Notes: a model not told the origin generated them from the letters alone. 63,623 nt of DNA from Sphingomonas sp. CROZ-RG-20F-R02-07 (GCF_022662335.1 NZ_JAKNQJ010000015.1:1-63623), one strand, 5' to 3'. Positions 1 to 9,820 are shown, numbered from the stretch's first letter. Numbers and translations are program-made.

Positions 1-1113
1 TTCGGCATCGCGCGCGCGGCGCTCCGCGTCGGTCAGCGTCCGGTCGAGCGCAGGCGCCGCGCCGCTCGCGGTCTCGATCGCCGCGGCCAGCGCGCTCGCC
101 TCCGCGCCCAGCCGCAAAATGGCGTCGGCGGCGTCGCGCGCCAGCCGGTCTTCGCGCGCGCGATCGTCAACGATCCGCGCGGCGGTGGCGGCGAGGTCGG
201 TCTGGCGGCGCACCGCATTGGCGCGTTCGGTGCGCAGCGCGGCCAGTGCGTGCCCGGCTTCGCCGGCGCGGTCGCGCGCGGTTCGGGCGGCGGCGCGGGC
301 GGCGGCCACCCGCTCGACCGCGTGTGCCTGCGCCTCGGCGGCGACGCGTTTGGCGGCGGTGGCCGCGACGACGCCCGCTTCGGTCGCCTTCGCCTCGGCC
401 TTGGCGATATCGGACGCAGCGGCAGCTTCGCGCCAGCGCGCAAAGATCATCCGGGCCTCCGCGACCCGGATCTGCTCGGACAGCGTGCGATAGCGATCGG
501 CGGCGCGGGCTTGGCGGCGCAGCGCGGCGGCGCGGACATCCTGTTCGGCGATCAATTCGCCCAGCCGCGCGAGATTGGCCTCGGTCGCGTGGAGCCGCTG
601 CTCGGCGTCGCGGCGGCGGACGTGGAGGCCGGCGATCCCCGCCGCCTCTTCGAGCATCGCGCGCCGGTCGGCGGGCTTGGCGGCGATCACCGCGCCGATC
701 CGACCCTGGCTGACGAGGGCCGGGGAATGCGCGCCGGTGGCGGCATCGGCAAAGAGCAGCCCCACGTCCTTTGCGCGCACGTCGCGCCCGTCGATCCGGT
801 AGGCGGAGCCGGCGCCGCGCTCGATCCGGCGGACGATCTCGGTCTCGTCGCCGTTCACCTCGGCCAGGATCGACACTTCGGCGAAATCGCGCGGCGGCCG
901 CGTCGCGGTGCCGGCGAAGATCACATCGTCCATCCCGGCGCCACGCAGCGATTTGGCGCTGCCTTCGCCCATCGTCCAGCGCAGCGCCTCGAGCAGGTTG
1001 GACTTGCCGCAGCCATTGGGACCGACGACGCCCGTCAGGCCCGGCTCGATGCGAAGATCGGCGGGCTCGACGAAGCTCTTGAACCCGGTGATCCGGAGCC
1101 GCTTGATCTGCAT
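1..1113 (-). CDS. smc: Chromosome segregation ATPase SMC, N-terminal part (runs off the window)
   Basis: The protein starts [14 protein letters not shown] and carries the Walker A sequence GPNGCGKSN near residue 32, followed by EALRWTMGE, which is the SMC N-terminal ATPase head. A long Ala/Arg/Glu-rich coiled coil begins near residue 165 and continues out of the left edge with no stop, so the hinge, second coiled coil and C-terminal head are outside the window. SMC with ScpA/ScpB compacts and segregates the chromosome. It is the last gene of a minus-strand run after two DsbA-like genes, about 95 bases downstream of the nearer one. The ATG at 1113 is the natural start because the first beta strand begins at once. 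Confidence 0.95.
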   Translation of the reverse strand, partial: MQIKRLRITGFKSFVEPADLRIEPGLTGVVGPNGCGKSNLLEALRWTMGEGSAKSLRGAGMDDVIFAGTATRPPRDFAEVSILAEVNGDETEIVRRIERGAGSAYRIDGRDVRAKDVGLLFADAATGAHSPALVSQGRIGAVIAAKPADRRAMLEEAAGIAGLHVRRRDAEQRLHATEANLARLGELIAEQDVRAAALRRQARAADRYRTLSEQIRVAEARMIFARWREAAAASDIAKAEAKATEAGVVAATAAKRVAAEAQAHAVERVAAARAAARTARDRAGEAGHALAALRTERANAVRRQTDLAATAARIVDDRAREDRLARDAADAILRLGAEASALAAAIETASGAAPALDRTLTDAERRARDAE

Positions 1114-1209
1114 GCCCGCGGCGCCGGGCCCGGTATCCTCCGCCCCGGTCACGTCACCGCGCACCGCATTCCTCCCAAGACGGGATCGGCCGCCCGGCGC
1201 AGCGGCGGA

Positions 1210-1941
1210 TCAGGCGCCGGCCTGCTTCAACTGCGCCTCGACATCGGGCCACGATACCGCGTCGAGCTTGCGGCCGTTGAGGAAGAAGCTGGGCGTGCCG
1301 GTCACGTTCTTCTCGCGGCCGGCCTCGTCGGTCATCGTGGCGAGCAGTTCGTTCTGCTTCATGTCGCCCAGGCACGCACGCGCCTGCGCCTCGGGGATGC
1401 CGCGCTGTTTCACGAAATCGATGAAGCCGAGATATTCGGCCCAGGCGGTCGACACCTGGGTCGGCGGCTTGCCCTGCAGCGAGGCGTTGAAGCTCTGCGC
1501 ATTCTCCAGCTTGGGCAGGATCGTCGGCTGCGCGGCGAACATCTGTTCGAGCAACGGGAAGAACGGTGCGGTGCCGGCACAGCGGCCGAGCAGCGCGGGC
1601 GCGAAATCGGGCGCGCCGTGCACCATGAAGTCGCGAAATTCGTACGAGACCTTGCCGCTCTTCACATAGCTGTTCTCGAGCGGCTTCATGCCCGTGTTCG
1701 CAAAGGCGCCGCAGGTGGGGCACAGCCGCGAGCCATATTCGACCAGCTTGATCGGCGCATTGGGGTTGCCCATCACATAGCCATGCTCGGGCGTCATCGA
1801 GACGGTCTGCGTCCAGTCCTGGCCCGCCGGTGCCGCTGCCGCGGCGACGGGGGCGGCCGGTGCGGCATTGCCGCCGGTATCGCCCTTCGAACAGGCGGCG
1901 AGGGCGAGCGGAAGGGCCAGCAGGGCGAGAAACGCTTTCAT
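1210..1941 (-). CDS. DsbA-family thiol:disulfide protein, predicted lipoprotein
   Basis: This 243-residue protein has a lipoprotein signal (lipobox LAAC, Cys17), an Ala/Pro linker to about residue 40, then a DsbA/thioredoxin-like fold. The redox motif is C74-P-T-C77, in LCPTCGAF, and the cis-proline loop is GTPSFFLNG near the C terminus. Family knowledge suggests periplasmic dithiol exchange, membrane-tethered through the lipid. CPTC instead of the commoner CPHC may shift its redox potential. The ATG at 1941 is chosen because GGAG lies nine bases upstream; an ATG five codons earlier is possible. It follows a paralogous gene by 20 bases, so the two are probably co-transcribed. Confidence 0.88.
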   Translation of the reverse strand: MKAFLALLALPLALAACSKGDTGGNAAPAAPVAAAAAPAGQDWTQTVSMTPEHGYVMGNPNAPIKLVEYGSRLCPTCGAFANTGMKPLENSYVKSGKVSYEFRDFMVHGAPDFAPALLGRCAGTAPFFPLLEQMFAAQPTILPKLENAQSFNASLQGKPPTQVSTAWAEYLGFIDFVKQRGIPEAQARACLGDMKQNELLATMTDEAGREKNVTGTPSFFLNGRKLDAVSWPDVEAQLKQAGA

Positions 1942-1961
1942 GGGGGAGGTCTCCATAGGAA

Positions 1962-2642
1962 TCACTTGGCGCCGGCGGTGCGCAGCGCGGGTTCGAGCCC
2001 GGCCCATGCCGCGGTGGGGATGGCCTTGCCGTTGACGAAGAAGGCGGGCGTGCCCGCGACGCCGGCGGGCACCGCAGACGAGATGGCGAGGATGCGGTCG
2101 ACCTCGGCCTGGTCGGCGAAGCACGCGTCGATCGCCTTGGGCGACAGGCCGCGTGCCTGGACCAGGGCGGTCAGCCCCGCGCCGTCGGCATAGGCGCGAA
2201 GCTGTGCGAGCACCGGATACATGCCGAGCCGTGCGCCGTTGCTTTCCTGATAGTCGAAGCCGCGTTCGAGCCACTGCCCCTGCGCGGCGAAGATCGCGGC
2301 GTTGGTGCCGGCGAAACCGTGCACGCCCGTGCACCGCGCAAGCAGCGCCGCGGCGAGATCGAGCCGGTCGCGGATCAGGTTGCGGAATTCGAGGCTGGTC
2401 GAGCCCGAGCGGATCATCTGCGCCTTCAGCACCGGCTCCGATTCCTTGGCGAAGGCAGCGCAATGGGGGCAGGTGTAGCTCGCATATTCGACCAGCTTCA
2501 CGCGCGCGGCGGGGTTGCCGATCAGGAACGTGCCCGCGGGCGTCCGCGTGACCACTGACGACCAGTCGCGCACCGGCGCGGCGGCGGTCAGCAGCACGAT
2601 GCCGATCAGGGCGAGAAGGGGGCGGATCATCGGGATCGTCAT
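1962..2642 (-). CDS. DsbA-family thioredoxin-domain protein, exported
   Basis: The product is 226 residues with an N-terminal hydrophobic signal (about residues 6-22, ending AAA), then the motif C58-P-H-C61 in YTCPHCAAF and the cis-Pro loop GTPAFFVNG. This is the classic DsbA active site, so it is probably a periplasmic thiol oxidase. Its start codon overlaps the stop of the upstream DUF721 gene (ATGA at 2639-2642), which implies translational coupling. The neighbouring paralogue at 1210-1941 has a different CXXC dipeptide and a lipid anchor, so the pair may be division-of-labour oxidoreductases. Confidence 0.88.
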   Translation of the reverse strand: MTIPMIRPLLALIGIVLLTAAAPVRDWSSVVTRTPAGTFLIGNPAARVKLVEYASYTCPHCAAFAKESEPVLKAQMIRSGSTSLEFRNLIRDRLDLAAALLARCTGVHGFAGTNAAIFAAQGQWLERGFDYQESNGARLGMYPVLAQLRAYADGAGLTALVQARGLSPKAIDACFADQAEVDRILAISSAVPAGVAGTPAFFVNGKAIPTAAWAGLEPALRTAGAK

Positions 2643-3148
2643 CCTATCCGGGGCAGCCCGCGCGTCGCCGCGACACCGGCGGCAAGCGATTCGAGCACCG
2701 CCTTCAGCTCGGGATCGGCGATCGTCTTCAGGCTTTGGCCGAGTTCATGGGGCACGGTGCGGATCGAGGGCGGCGCACGGCGCGGCGCGGGGGTGGCGAC
2801 CTCGCCCTGGCGGATCGTCACGCGGACGATCGCGGCATAGCCGAAGAATCGGTTCACGCGCTCGACGATCTCGGGCGCGATATGCTGCATCATCGGGGCG
2901 TGTGCGCCCGCCACCGTCAGCGTCAGCGTGCCGTCCTGTTTGCGCCCCACCGGAAAGCGGATCGATTCGGGCGTGCTGACCGCGGCATAGCGTTCGCCGA
3001 CGATCTCGCGCCAGCGGCTGACGATCGCGCCCTGCACGAAGCCGAATCGCCGGAACGCCGCGCCGCCGATCGCGGGCAGCAGCTCGGCGACGGCACGGGA
3101 CCGGTTCGCACGCTGGGGTTCTTCGGGGGCGCGGCCGCGCTTGCTCAT
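2639..3148 (-). CDS. DUF721 (DciA-like) protein
   Basis: This small basic protein (169 residues from the chosen start) contains the DUF721 pattern: GFVQGAIVSRWREIVGERYA near residues 40-58 followed by a beta-rich segment, LTLTVAGAHAPMMQHIAPEIVERVN. DUF721 includes DciA, a loader or regulator of the DnaB replicative helicase in many bacteria. The exact role in sphingomonads is inferred. The ATG at 3148 is preferred over 3160 because GGAGG sits five bases upstream of it. Only 26 bases separate this start from the divergent mutY start, so both promoters must lie largely inside coding sequence. Confidence 0.8.
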   Translation of the reverse strand: MSKRGRAPEEPQRANRSRAVAELLPAIGGAAFRRFGFVQGAIVSRWREIVGERYAAVSTPESIRFPVGRKQDGTLTLTVAGAHAPMMQHIAPEIVERVNRFFGYAAIVRVTIRQGEVATPAPRRAPPSIRTVPHELGQSLKTIADPELKAVLESLAAGVAATRGLPRIG

Positions 3149-3174
3149 GGCGCCCTCCATGGCATAGCGCGCCC

Positions 3175-4212
3175 ATGGACGCCAAGCGCTCTTCGACCGT
3201 CGCCGACCGGCTGCTCGGCTGGTACGACGTGCACGCCCGCGCGCTGCCGTGGCGCGCGCCGCCGGGCACGCCCGCCGATCCCTATCGCGTGTGGCTGTCC
3301 GAGGTGATGCTCCAGCAGACCACGGTGGCCGCGGTCGCGCCGCGCTTCGCCGCCTGGACGGCGCGCTGGCCCGATTTCTCGAGCCTGGCGGCGGCGGACG
3401 AGGCGGACGTGATGGCGGCCTGGGCGGGGCTCGGCTATTATGCCCGCGCGCGCAACCTGGTCGCCACCGCGCGCGTCGTCGCCGCGGACCATGGCGGGCG
3501 CTTTCCCGACACCGAAGCCCAATTGCGCGCGCTGCCGGGGCTCGGCGCCTATACCGCCGCGGCGGTGGCGGCGATCGCGTTCGGGCGGCGCGCGGTGGTG
3601 GTCGACGCCAATGTCGAACGCGTCGTCGCGCGGCTGTTCGCGATCGACACGCCGCTGCCGGCCGCGCGGCCCATGATCCGCGCGGCGGCGGACACGATCA
3701 CCCCCGACGAACGGGCGGGCGACTTCGCGCAGGCGATGATGGATCTGGGATCGGGGCTGTGCACCGTGCGCGCGCCCAAATGCCTGCTTTGCCCCCTGCG
3801 CATGGATTGCGCCGGCTTCGCGACCGGTGCGCCCGAGATGTTTCCGGTGAAGGCGAAGAAGGCGGCGCGCAAGCAGCGCTACGGCACGATCTTCTGGCTG
3901 GAGCGCGGCGACGACGTGCTGCTCGTCCGCCGGCCCGACAGCGGGCTGCTGGGCGGCATGCGCGCGCTGCCGACCGGGCCCTGGGAGACGCAGGCACCAG
4001 GGTTGGAAGGCGCGCCCGTCCAGGCCGACTGGCGGCTGCTCGCGACGACCGTCACGCACGGCTTCACGCATATGGACCTCGAACTCGCGCTTGCGGTAGC
4101 GCGCGTGGACGCGCATCACCCCGGCTCATGGTGGCCGATCGCGGACCTCGCCTCGGCCGGGCTGCCGACGCTGTTCGCCAAGGCCGCCGCCGCGATACGG
4201 AGCAGTTCATGA
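3175..4212 (+). CDS. mutY: A/G-specific adenine glycosylase MutY
   Basis: The 345-residue protein has the HhH-GPD fold: catalytic Glu43 in SEVMLQQT, the hairpin LPGLGAYTAAAVAAIAFG, and catalytic Asp144 in VVVDANVERV. The iron-sulfur cluster motif C-X6-C-X2-C-X5-C is complete (C196, C203, C206, C212). A NUDIX-like C-terminal domain (about 225-340) recognises 8-oxoguanine. MutY removes adenine paired with 8-oxoG. It heads an overlapping operon with a serine hydrolase (ATGA at 4209) and nudC, so two oxidised-nucleotide or redox housekeeping enzymes flank the hydrolase. Confidence 0.97.
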   Translation: MDAKRSSTVADRLLGWYDVHARALPWRAPPGTPADPYRVWLSEVMLQQTTVAAVAPRFAAWTARWPDFSSLAAADEADVMAAWAGLGYYARARNLVATARVVAADHGGRFPDTEAQLRALPGLGAYTAAAVAAIAFGRRAVVVDANVERVVARLFAIDTPLPAARPMIRAAADTITPDERAGDFAQAMMDLGSGLCTVRAPKCLLCPLRMDCAGFATGAPEMFPVKAKKAARKQRYGTIFWLERGDDVLLVRRPDSGLLGGMRALPTGPWETQAPGLEGAPVQADWRLLATTVTHGFTHMDLELALAVARVDAHHPGSWWPIADLASAGLPTLFAKAAAAIRSSS

Positions 4213-5534
4213 AGCGCGTCTCTCTCGTTTGCGCCGTTGCGCTCGCCGGGCTCGCCACCGGTCTCGCGGCGCAGAGCCAGCCGGCACCCCAAGCGCAGCC
4301 GACGCTGCGTTCCTCTCCCCGGATGCCGATTCCGGTATCGGCGTTGCTGCCGAACACGCAGGCCTTGTTCGATTCCTATGTCACGAGCGGCAAGATGCCG
4401 GGGATCGTCGGCGCCTTCGGGTTCGGCGACGGGCCCACGCTGTTCGTCGCCGCCGGCCGGATCGGCGACGAGCCGAACGCGCCTGCCGCCGGCGCCGATT
4501 CGCTCTGGCGGGTCTATTCGATGACCAAGCCGGTGACGGCGATGGCGGCGATGATCCTGATCGAGGAAGGCCGGATCCGGCTCGACGATCCGGTTTCGAA
4601 CTATATCCCGGCCTTCGCCAACATGCGCGTGCTGACCGATCCCGACAACAGCCTGGCCAGCCGCCCTGCCGCGCGCCCGATCACGATCCGCAACCTGCTG
4701 ACGCACACCGCGGGCTTGGGCTACAACATCGTGACCAAGGGGCCGCTTCTGAAGGAATATGAGCGGCTCGGCATCCTGCCCGCGGCGGTGAACGCGCCGC
4801 TGGAGGTGCAGATGCGCAAGGTGCGCCCCGCGACGCTGGCGGCCTTTGCCGATCGGGTGGCGACGCTGCCGCTGGTCGCCGATCCGGGCACCAAATGGAG
4901 CTATTCGATCGGGCTCGACGTGATGGGCCGCGTGATCGAGGTGGCGTCGGGTCAGCCGTTCGACCGGTTTGTAAATACGCGCATCTTCGCACCGCTCGGG
5001 ATGACGTCCAGCTATTGGCAGGTGCCCGCCGATGCCGCCTCGCGGCTGGCGAGCAACTACGCGATCGTCGGCAGCACGCGCACCCCGCTCGATCCCGCCG
5101 CGACATCGGTGTTCCTCCAGCGGCCGAGCTTCCCTTATGGCGGCGCCGGCCTCGTATCGTCGGCGCGCGATTACGACCGGTTCCTGCACATGATCCAGAA
5201 CGGGGGCAGCCTGGGCGGCGTGCGGATCGCCAGCCCCGCGACGATCGCGCTGATGACGTCCAACCTCTTGCCGGCGGGCGTCACCTTCGGCAGCCCGGAC
5301 GCCACGGCGCCGATGGGGTTCGGCGCGGGCGGATCGGTCGTCCTGGCGGACACGCCCGGCGGCGCGCCCAAGGGCACCTATGGATGGTCCGGCGCGGCGG
5401 GCACGCTCGCCTGGGTCAATCCCGGTCTTCGAACCCGCGGCACGGTGATGGTGAATTATTTTCCCGCCAACCAATGGCCGCTTCGCACCGAGATCCCCGC
5501 CGCCCTGCGCCGCGACCGGGCACGCGCCCGGTGA
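4209..5534 (+). CDS. Serine hydrolase, beta-lactamase (class C/esterase-like) family, exported
   Basis: The protein has 441 residues with a signal peptide (about 1-21, ending LAAQ). The class C/esterase VIII signature is present: S104-M-T-K107 (SxxK), the Tyr232-Ser-Ile motif in KWSYSIG, and a GWSGAAGT segment near residue 400 in the place of KTG. Members hydrolyse esters, D-amino-acid peptides or, rarely, beta-lactams. Nothing here proves antibiotic resistance, and the YSI in place of YxN argues for an esterase or peptidase. It overlaps mutY by ATGA and nudC by GTGA, so translation is coupled, although the function seems unrelated to DNA repair. Confidence 0.9.
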   Translation: MKRVSLVCAVALAGLATGLAAQSQPAPQAQPTLRSSPRMPIPVSALLPNTQALFDSYVTSGKMPGIVGAFGFGDGPTLFVAAGRIGDEPNAPAAGADSLWRVYSMTKPVTAMAAMILIEEGRIRLDDPVSNYIPAFANMRVLTDPDNSLASRPAARPITIRNLLTHTAGLGYNIVTKGPLLKEYERLGILPAAVNAPLEVQMRKVRPATLAAFADRVATLPLVADPGTKWSYSIGLDVMGRVIEVASGQPFDRFVNTRIFAPLGMTSSYWQVPADAASRLASNYAIVGSTRTPLDPAATSVFLQRPSFPYGGAGLVSSARDYDRFLHMIQNGGSLGGVRIASPATIALMTSNLLPAGVTFGSPDATAPMGFGAGGSVVLADTPGGAPKGTYGWSGAAGTLAWVNPGLRTRGTVMVNYFPANQWPLRTEIPAALRRDRARAR

Positions 5535-6406
5535 TCGGCTTCACCGGAAACCCGCTCGACCGCGCCGATGCGCTGCGCCACGATGCCGCGGCGCTCGCCG
5601 CCGCGACGGTCGACTGGCGCGCCCGGCTGCTGCGGCTGGACGGGCTGATGCCCGGCACGACCGACGACGGCCGCCTCGCCTGGACGAGCATGGCCGACCT
5701 GCCTGACGGTGCCGAGCCTGTGCTGCTCGGGCTCGACGATGGCCGGCCCTGTTTCGCGGCGGCGATTCCCGGCCTGCGCACCGACACCGCGCCGGCGATG
5801 CGCAGCCCCGCGCTGATGGCGGCGCTCGCCGCCTTGGCGCCGGGCGAGGCGGCGATCTATGCGGCGGCGCGCAGCGTGCTTCACTGGCATGCGCGCCACG
5901 GCCACTGCGCCAATTGCGGCACGCCCACCGCGCTCTTCCGTGCCGGCTGGGGCCGCCGATGCCCGCACTGCCATGCCGAGCATTTCCCCCGCGTCGACCC
6001 GGTCGTCATCATGATCGCCGAAAATGACGGCCGCGCGCTGATCGGCCGCGGCAAGGGCTGGCCCGCGGGCCGCTATTCGGCGCTAGCGGGCTTTCTCGAA
6101 CCGGGCGAATCGATCGAGGAGGCGGTCGCGCGCGAAGTGGCCGAGGAAACCGGCGTGCGCGTCGGCGGCGTGCGCTATGTCGCGAGCCAGCCTTGGCCCT
6201 TTCCCCACGCCCAGTTGATGCTGGCCTGCATCGCCGAGGCGGAGGACGACGCGATCACGCTCGACACCAACGAGCTGGAGGATGCGATCTGGGTGCCCCG
6301 CGCGATCGTGGCCCAGGTGCTGGCGGGCGGCGAGGGCCCGTTCGTGCCACCCCCGCCCTACGCCATCGCCTATACGCTGCTGAACGCTTGGGTGGGGGAG
6401 GGGTGA
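5531..6406 (+). CDS. nudC: NAD(+)/NADH diphosphatase NudC
   Basis: This is a 291-residue Nudix enzyme with the NudC-specific zinc ribbon (C126, C129, C144, C147), the Nudix box beginning GFLEPGESIEEAV and containing REVAEETGV, and the NudC hallmark SQPWPFP at about 219-225. NudC cleaves NADH or NAD and removes NAD caps from RNA in the cytoplasm. A GTG start at 5531 overlaps the stop of the hydrolase gene (GTGA). The frame is open further upstream, but that part overlaps the previous gene. The following 192 bases are AT-richer and lead to the receptor gene. Confidence 0.94.
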   Translation: MIGFTGNPLDRADALRHDAAALAAATVDWRARLLRLDGLMPGTTDDGRLAWTSMADLPDGAEPVLLGLDDGRPCFAAAIPGLRTDTAPAMRSPALMAALAALAPGEAAIYAAARSVLHWHARHGHCANCGTPTALFRAGWGRRCPHCHAEHFPRVDPVVIMIAENDGRALIGRGKGWPAGRYSALAGFLEPGESIEEAVAREVAEETGVRVGGVRYVASQPWPFPHAQLMLACIAEAEDDAITLDTNELEDAIWVPRAIVAQVLAGGEGPFVPPPPYAIAYTLLNAWVGEG

Positions 6407-6598
6407 GAAGATAAACAACGGTTTTGCCGATTATTAAGTTTTTGTCATGCTGGCGGCATCTCCACCGACTATGCAGTATGTTGCAAAATTGCTACGCTGT
6501 GGAGAAACTGTGAACGTAAGCTGACCGGTTATTGCGCTTTCGTCATAAGCCCGTCACGATTTGGTATTCGCCAGATCAGGGCGGCTCAAGGGGGAAGC

Positions 6599-9500
6599 AT
6601 GAAATTCCATTATCTGCTTAGCGCGTCCGTCGTTCTTGGAGCGATCATCGCACTGCCCACGACGGCAAGCGCGCAGGCCACGCCCACCACGTCGCCGGAT
6701 TCGACCGGCCCGGGCGCGACCCCGAACCAGACCGGCGGTGTCGACACCGCTGGCAATGCCGGTGGCGGGAGCGAAGCGGCCGGCGGCGGCGGCGACGTCG
6801 TCGTGACGGGTTCGCGCATCGCGCGGCCGAACCTCGCTTCGCCCAATCCTATCACCAGCGTGCAAGGCGAAGAGTTCTTCCAGACCGGGCAGGTATCCAT
6901 CGGCGATCAGCTCAACCAGCTCCCCCAGCTGGCATCGACGTTCAGTCAGTCCAACTCCACCCGTTTCCTCGGCACTGCGGGCCTAAGCCTGCTCGATTTG
7001 CGCAACCTCGGCACGCAACGCACGCTGGTACTGGTCAATGGTCGCCGACATGTCGCGGGCGACATCCTCAATTCGGGGACGTCGGTCGACGTCAACACCA
7101 TCCCAACGGATCTGATCGAGCGCGTCGACGTGGTCACCGGGGGCGAGTCGGCGGTTTATGGCTCGGACGCGATTGCAGGCGTCGTGAACTTCGTGCTGAA
7201 GGATCATTTCCAAGGGCTCGAAGGACGCGCGCAAAGCGGCGTCAGCCCCTATGGTGATGGGGCCGCGCAGTTCGCGAGCATTCTTGGCGGCAAGAATTTC
7301 AACGAAGGGCGCGGGAACATCGCGGTCAACGTCGAATACGCACATCAGAGCCAATATTTCGGTAGCGATCGTCCGAACCTCGCCAGCCAGACTTCGTTCC
7401 TCCAGGTCAACCCGACCGGCAGTGCCGGCAATCCCGAGAACGTTCTGTTCAACGACGTGCGCAACGCATCGTACAGCGAAACGGGTGTGGTCCGCTTCGG
7501 CGGTAACGCCTTACTGAACGCCGGGACGGGACCGAACGGGGTCTTCTATTATGTTCCCTACCAATTCACGCCGCAGGGCAACCTCGTGCCGCTCACCGGG
7601 CAGCGTGTGGGCTACGGCCCCAATGGATCGTTCATCGGCGGCAATGGCAGCAATTTCCGCAGCGGCGACGAGTTCCAGGTTCAGCCTCAGCTCGATCGTG
7701 TGAACGTCAGCCTCGTCGGCCATTACACGTTCGCTGATGCCTTCGAGCCGTTCGTGGAGGCGACATACTCGCACACCACCGTCTTCGGCTCCGGATCGAG
7801 CGGGCCGGCGTTCCTCAGCGGCACCACCTTTGGCGACAGCGATCCTGGGGGAAGTGCCCGCAATCGCGAACTGATCCGCTTCGACAATCCCTACCTCACG
7901 GACCAAGCGCGCGCGACGATCCTAGCCAATCGAACGGCCGCTGGTCTCGCTACAACTGCAGCGACGCAGTTCGCCGTGCGCGAGGTCATGGAAGGCCTCG
8001 GCAATCGTGCGGAGCGTTCCTACCGCGATACCTATCGTGCAGTCGCCGGCGTGCGCGGGACGTTCAACGGCAACTGGCGTTACGAGGTCTCGGCCAATTA
8101 CGGCGAGTTCCAGGAAAAGACGAACATCCTAGGCAATCTCAACATCCAGCGCTTCCTGCTCGCAAACGACACGACGCGGAATGCCGCAGGCCAGGTCGTC
8201 TGCCGCTCGCAGGTCAATTCCGCTGCGGCCTATGGCTATGCCGGAGTCACCGATCCAAATGCGGCGTCGGTGCTCGCCAGCGACGTCGCCGCATGCGTGC
8301 CGATTAACGTCCTGGGTGGCCAGTTCACCCAAGCGCAGAAGAATTATGTTCTTCAGAACACCAGCTCTGTCGGCAAGATCACGCAGTTCGACGCGAGCGG
8401 TTTCGTCTCGGGCGATCTTGGGCAGTTGTTCTCGCTCCCCGGTGGCCCGATCGGCTTCTCGCTCGGTGGTGAATATCGCCGCGAAACGAACTCGTACGTG
8501 CAGGATCCGCTCGTAACGGAAGGCTATACCTTCTATAACTCGATTCCCGCGTTTATCGCGCCGGCATTGCAGGTCAAGGAAGCCTATGGCGAAATCAGCA
8601 TCCCGCTTCTAAAGGATCTGCCCTTTATCAAGGAGTTGACGATCAACGGCGCCGGTCGCGTCTCGAACTACAACACCAGTGCCGGCACCGTCTGGTCCTA
8701 CAATGCCAGCGCGATCTGGCGTCCGATCAGCGACCTCACGCTGCGTGGAAGCTATGCCCGCGCCGTTCGTGCACCGAATCTCGGCGAACTCTACACGCCG
8801 TTTGGTGCCAACTATGCTTCGGTCGCCGATCCTTGCTCGGCGGACAACATCACCAAGGGGGTCAATCCCACGAACCGACAGGCGAATTGCGCGGCAGCAG
8901 GTCGTCCGGCTGGCTATAACTTCGTCTATTCGCAGACATTGCTGTTCCGCAGTGGTGGAAATCCCAACCTGGCGGCGGAGACGTCCGACTCCTACACGGT
9001 TGGCGGCGTGCTGCAGCCGCATTGGGTGCCCGGCCTGTCGATCACGGCTGACTATTACAGCATCAAGGTCAATCAGGCGATTGCCTCGGTCGACGCGCAG
9101 ACGATTATCAACCAGTGCTACGATCTTTCTTCGCTCAGCAACCAGTTCTGCTCGCTCTTCCAGCGTGCGGGTGCCAGCGGCGGCCCGCGTGGTGAGGTTC
9201 CGTTCCAGATCTTGGAGGGTTCGCTGATCTCGGGTGGTGTCAACTTCGCTCAACTTCGTGCGCGCGGTATCGATGCCGAGATCGCCTATAACCATCAGAT
9301 CGGCAGTTACGGCCGCATCTCGATGCGCGCGAACTATACGCATGTCTTCCAGCGCGACGATTATACCGATCCCACGACGCCGGGCTATGTAACGCGCGAC
9401 AAGGATAATCTCGGCACGCCAAGCGATCGGTTCACTATCAATACCGAGTTCAAGACCGGTCCGTTCACGTTCGGATACAAGGTTCGCTGGTACGGTAAGC

Positions 9501-9769
9501 AGTATGTAGGTGATTACGCATTCTACAATTCGCTTAACGGCAACTCGCCCACTGATCCCTATTACGCAAACTACAAGTTCTACCCGGTCGTGGCTTATCA
9601 TGATCTTCGCGTTGGGATCGATGCGACCAGCAAGTTTAACTTCTACATGGGCGTGACCAACGTGGCAGACAAGACGCCGCCGCTCGACCTCACGGGCCTC
9701 GGCGGGGGTAGTGGTCAATACGACGTTCTGGGTCGCTTCATCTATGCAGGTGTCGTGGCGCGGTTCTGA
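6599..9769 (+). CDS. TonB-dependent outer-membrane receptor
   Basis: The 1056-residue protein has a signal peptide (cleavage after TASAQ near 26) and a Gly/Pro/Thr-rich linker. The plug domain begins at VVVTGSRI and contains RTLVLVNGRRH and DVVTGGESAVYGSDAIAGVVNFVLK. A long 22-strand barrel follows, ending in YAGVVARF with the terminal Phe of outer-membrane proteins. It imports large substrates using TonB energy; the substrate cannot be read from the sequence and no pathway genes are adjacent. RBS GGGGGAAGC precedes the ATG. Third codon positions are visibly less GC-biased than in neighbouring genes, common for abundant outer-membrane proteins or an acquired gene. It is a stand-alone unit with its own terminator. 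Confidence 0.95.
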   Translation: MKFHYLLSASVVLGAIIALPTTASAQATPTTSPDSTGPGATPNQTGGVDTAGNAGGGSEAAGGGGDVVVTGSRIARPNLASPNPITSVQGEEFFQTGQVSIGDQLNQLPQLASTFSQSNSTRFLGTAGLSLLDLRNLGTQRTLVLVNGRRHVAGDILNSGTSVDVNTIPTDLIERVDVVTGGESAVYGSDAIAGVVNFVLKDHFQGLEGRAQSGVSPYGDGAAQFASILGGKNFNEGRGNIAVNVEYAHQSQYFGSDRPNLASQTSFLQVNPTGSAGNPENVLFNDVRNASYSETGVVRFGGNALLNAGTGPNGVFYYVPYQFTPQGNLVPLTGQRVGYGPNGSFIGGNGSNFRSGDEFQVQPQLDRVNVSLVGHYTFADAFEPFVEATYSHTTVFGSGSSGPAFLSGTTFGDSDPGGSARNRELIRFDNPYLTDQARATILANRTAAGLATTAATQFAVREVMEGLGNRAERSYRDTYRAVAGVRGTFNGNWRYEVSANYGEFQEKTNILGNLNIQRFLLANDTTRNAAGQVVCRSQVNSAAAYGYAGVTDPNAASVLASDVAACVPINVLGGQFTQAQKNYVLQNTSSVGKITQFDASGFVSGDLGQLFSLPGGPIGFSLGGEYRRETNSYVQDPLVTEGYTFYNSIPAFIAPALQVKEAYGEISIPLLKDLPFIKELTINGAGRVSNYNTSAGTVWSYNASAIWRPISDLTLRGSYARAVRAPNLGELYTPFGANYASVADPCSADNITKGVNPTNRQANCAAAGRPAGYNFVYSQTLLFRSGGNPNLAAETSDSYTVGGVLQPHWVPGLSITADYYSIKVNQAIASVDAQTIINQCYDLSSLSNQFCSLFQRAGASGGPRGEVPFQILEGSLISGGVNFAQLRARGIDAEIAYNHQIGSYGRISMRANYTHVFQRDDYTDPTTPGYVTRDKDNLGTPSDRFTINTEFKTGPFTFGYKVRWYGKQYVGDYAFYNSLNGNSPTDPYYANYKFYPVVAYHDLRVGIDATSKFNFYMGVTNVADKTPPLDLTGLGGGSGQYDVLGRFIYAGVVARF

Positions 9770-9790
9770 TTGGCTACAGAGTGAAAGGAG

Positions 9791-9820
9791 GGCAGGGTGG
9801 ACATCGTCCTCCCTGCCTTT
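9791..9820 (+). terminator. Rho-independent terminator after the TonB-dependent receptor
   Basis: Arms GGCAGGG (9791-9797) and CCCTGCC (9811-9817) are separated by 13 bases and followed by TTT. The site lies 21 bases after the receptor stop and before the convergent pheA end. Confidence 0.6.

Noticed and set aside
250..2193. Very long open frame on the plus strand opposite smc and the DsbA-like genes
   Set aside because: It is the antisense mirror of high-GC genes; it shows no protein family and the other strand has clear SMC and DsbA motifs.
4209..5534. Antibiotic-resistance beta-lactamase
   Set aside because: The SxxK fold is shared with esterases and peptidases and the YxN and KTG motifs are not canonical, so resistance is not supported.
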